This document shows positions 39,587 to 40,623 of a stretch of 40,623 nt of DNA, piece by piece. The stretch lies in NCBI GenBank assembly GCA_945878455.1, contig CAMCUA010000003.1:1-40623 (forward strand), written 5' to 3'. The translations under genes and the position numbers were made by a program. The notes under the pieces are model-generated. The model worked only from the letters and a program-made list of their open reading frames with translations. It ran no database searches and had not been told where the DNA came from. This DNA comes from Asaia bogorensis (GTDB lineage: Bacteria > Pseudomonadota > Alphaproteobacteria > Rhodospirillales > CAMCUA01). Every line of letters begins with the position of its first letter. Position 1 is the stretch's first letter.

Positions 39587-40623
39587 TCAGGCGAACGTCT
39601 TGACGAAGCCTTCGAGGAAGGCCTTCAGCTTGGTCTCGGTGCCTTCGGTCAGGTCTTTGGTATCGCGGATGTCGGCCAGGATATCCGCCGCCTTGGCCCT
39701 GACCTCATCGAGCATGGCCTTTTCGAAGCGGGTCACCTGGTTGACGGGCACACGATCGAGATAACCGCGCACGCCGGCATAGATGGCGACCACCTGCTCT
39801 TCCATCGCATAGGGCTGGAACTGGCCCTGCTTCAGCACTTCGGTGAGCCGCGCACCGCGCGCCAGCAGGCGCTGGGTCGAGGCATCCAAGTCCGAGGCGA
39901 ACTGGGCGAAGGATGCCATTTCCCGGTACTGGGCGAGTTCGAGCTTGATCGAACCGGCAACTTTTTTCATCGCCCGGGTCTGGGCGGCGGAACCGACGCG
40001 GCTGACCGACAGACCGACGTTCACCGCCGGGCGGATGCCACGATAGAACAGGTCGGTCTCCAGGAAGATCTGGCCGTCGGTGATGGAAATGACGTTGGTC
40101 GGGATATAGGCCGACACGTCATTGGCCTGGGTCTCGATAACCGGCAGCGCGGTGAGCGAACCCGAACCGTTGGCCTTGCTCATCTTCGCCGCCCGTTCGA
40201 GCAGGCGTGAATGCAGATAGAACACGTCGCCCGGATAGGCTTCGCGACCCGGCGGGCGACGCAGCAGCAACGACATCTGACGATAGGCGACGGCCTGCTT
40301 CGACAAGTCGTCGTAGCAGATGACCGCGTGCATGCCGTTATCGCGGAAGTACTCGCCCATGGTGCAGCCGGTATAGGGCGCCAGGAATTGCAGCGGCGCT
40401 GGCTCAGACGCGGTGGCGGCGACGACGATGGTGTATTCCATCGCGCCGTTCTCTTCCAAGGTTTTGACGATCTGGGCGACCGTCGAGCGCTTCTGGCCGA
40501 TGGCGACGTAGACGCAATAAAGCTTGCCGTGCTCGTCCTTCGCCGCCTTGTTGATCTTCCCCTGATTGAGGATGGTGTCGATGATGATGGCGGTTTTGCC
40601 GGTCTGGCGGTCGCCGATGATCA
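39587..40623 (-). CDS. atpA: F0F1 ATP synthase subunit alpha, N-terminus truncated by the window edge
   Basis: Frame open to window end: [20 protein letters not shown]...[30 protein letters not shown]...; C-terminal end at 39587. Confidence 0.97.
   Translation of the reverse strand, partial: IIGDRQTGKTAIIIDTILNQGKINKAAKDEHGKLYCVYVAIGQKRSTVAQIVKTLEENGAMEYTIVVAATASEPAPLQFLAPYTGCTMGEYFRDNGMHAVICYDDLSKQAVAYRQMSLLLRRPPGREAYPGDVFYLHSRLLERAAKMSKANGSGSLTALPVIETQANDVSAYIPTNVISITDGQIFLETDLFYRGIRPAVNVGLSVSRVGSAAQTRAMKKVAGSIKLELAQYREMASFAQFASDLDASTQRLLARGARLTEVLKQGQFQPYAMEEQVVAIYAGVRGYLDRVPVNQVTRFEKAMLDEVRAKAADILADIRDTKDLTEGTETKLKAFLEGFVKTFA

Overview
This 40.6 kb high-GC window looks like core chromosome of an alphaproteobacterium, probably Rhodospirillales-like (inferred from gene content and order; no search was run). 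Left to right it encodes: an M23 peptidase, comF, grxC, a DUF1178 protein, ubiG(-), lysC, ptsP, a RodZ-like protein, hisS, a divergent glutamyl-tRNA reductase (hemA), prfA, prmC, a DUF4167 protein, a MOSC protein(-), clpB, a nitronate monooxygenase-like protein(-), an NDUFAF5-like methyltransferase, sfsA, map, radC, a small orphan ORF, glsA(-), a transglutaminase-like protein, a two-repeat cysteine lipoprotein, a PRC-barrel protein, a class-V aminotransferase(-), an FAD/Fe-S oxidoreductase, a retropepsin-like protease, ggt(-), two orphan ORFs, three tandem carboxymuconolactone-decarboxylase-like paralogs, and atpC-atpD-atpG-atpA(-, atpA truncated). I saw no CRISPR array, transposon, prophage, tRNA or rRNA. 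I did not find a clearly new multi-gene system. The most interesting signals are: (i) a C5-pathway GluTR with several altered signature motifs; (ii) a stress-type island with a textbook EcfG-like promoter, an uncharacterised duplicated-domain lipoprotein, a PRC-barrel gene and a decayed fragment of the lipoprotein repeat; (iii) a tandem triplication of CMD-family genes; (iv) several perfect palindromes in intergenic DNA.
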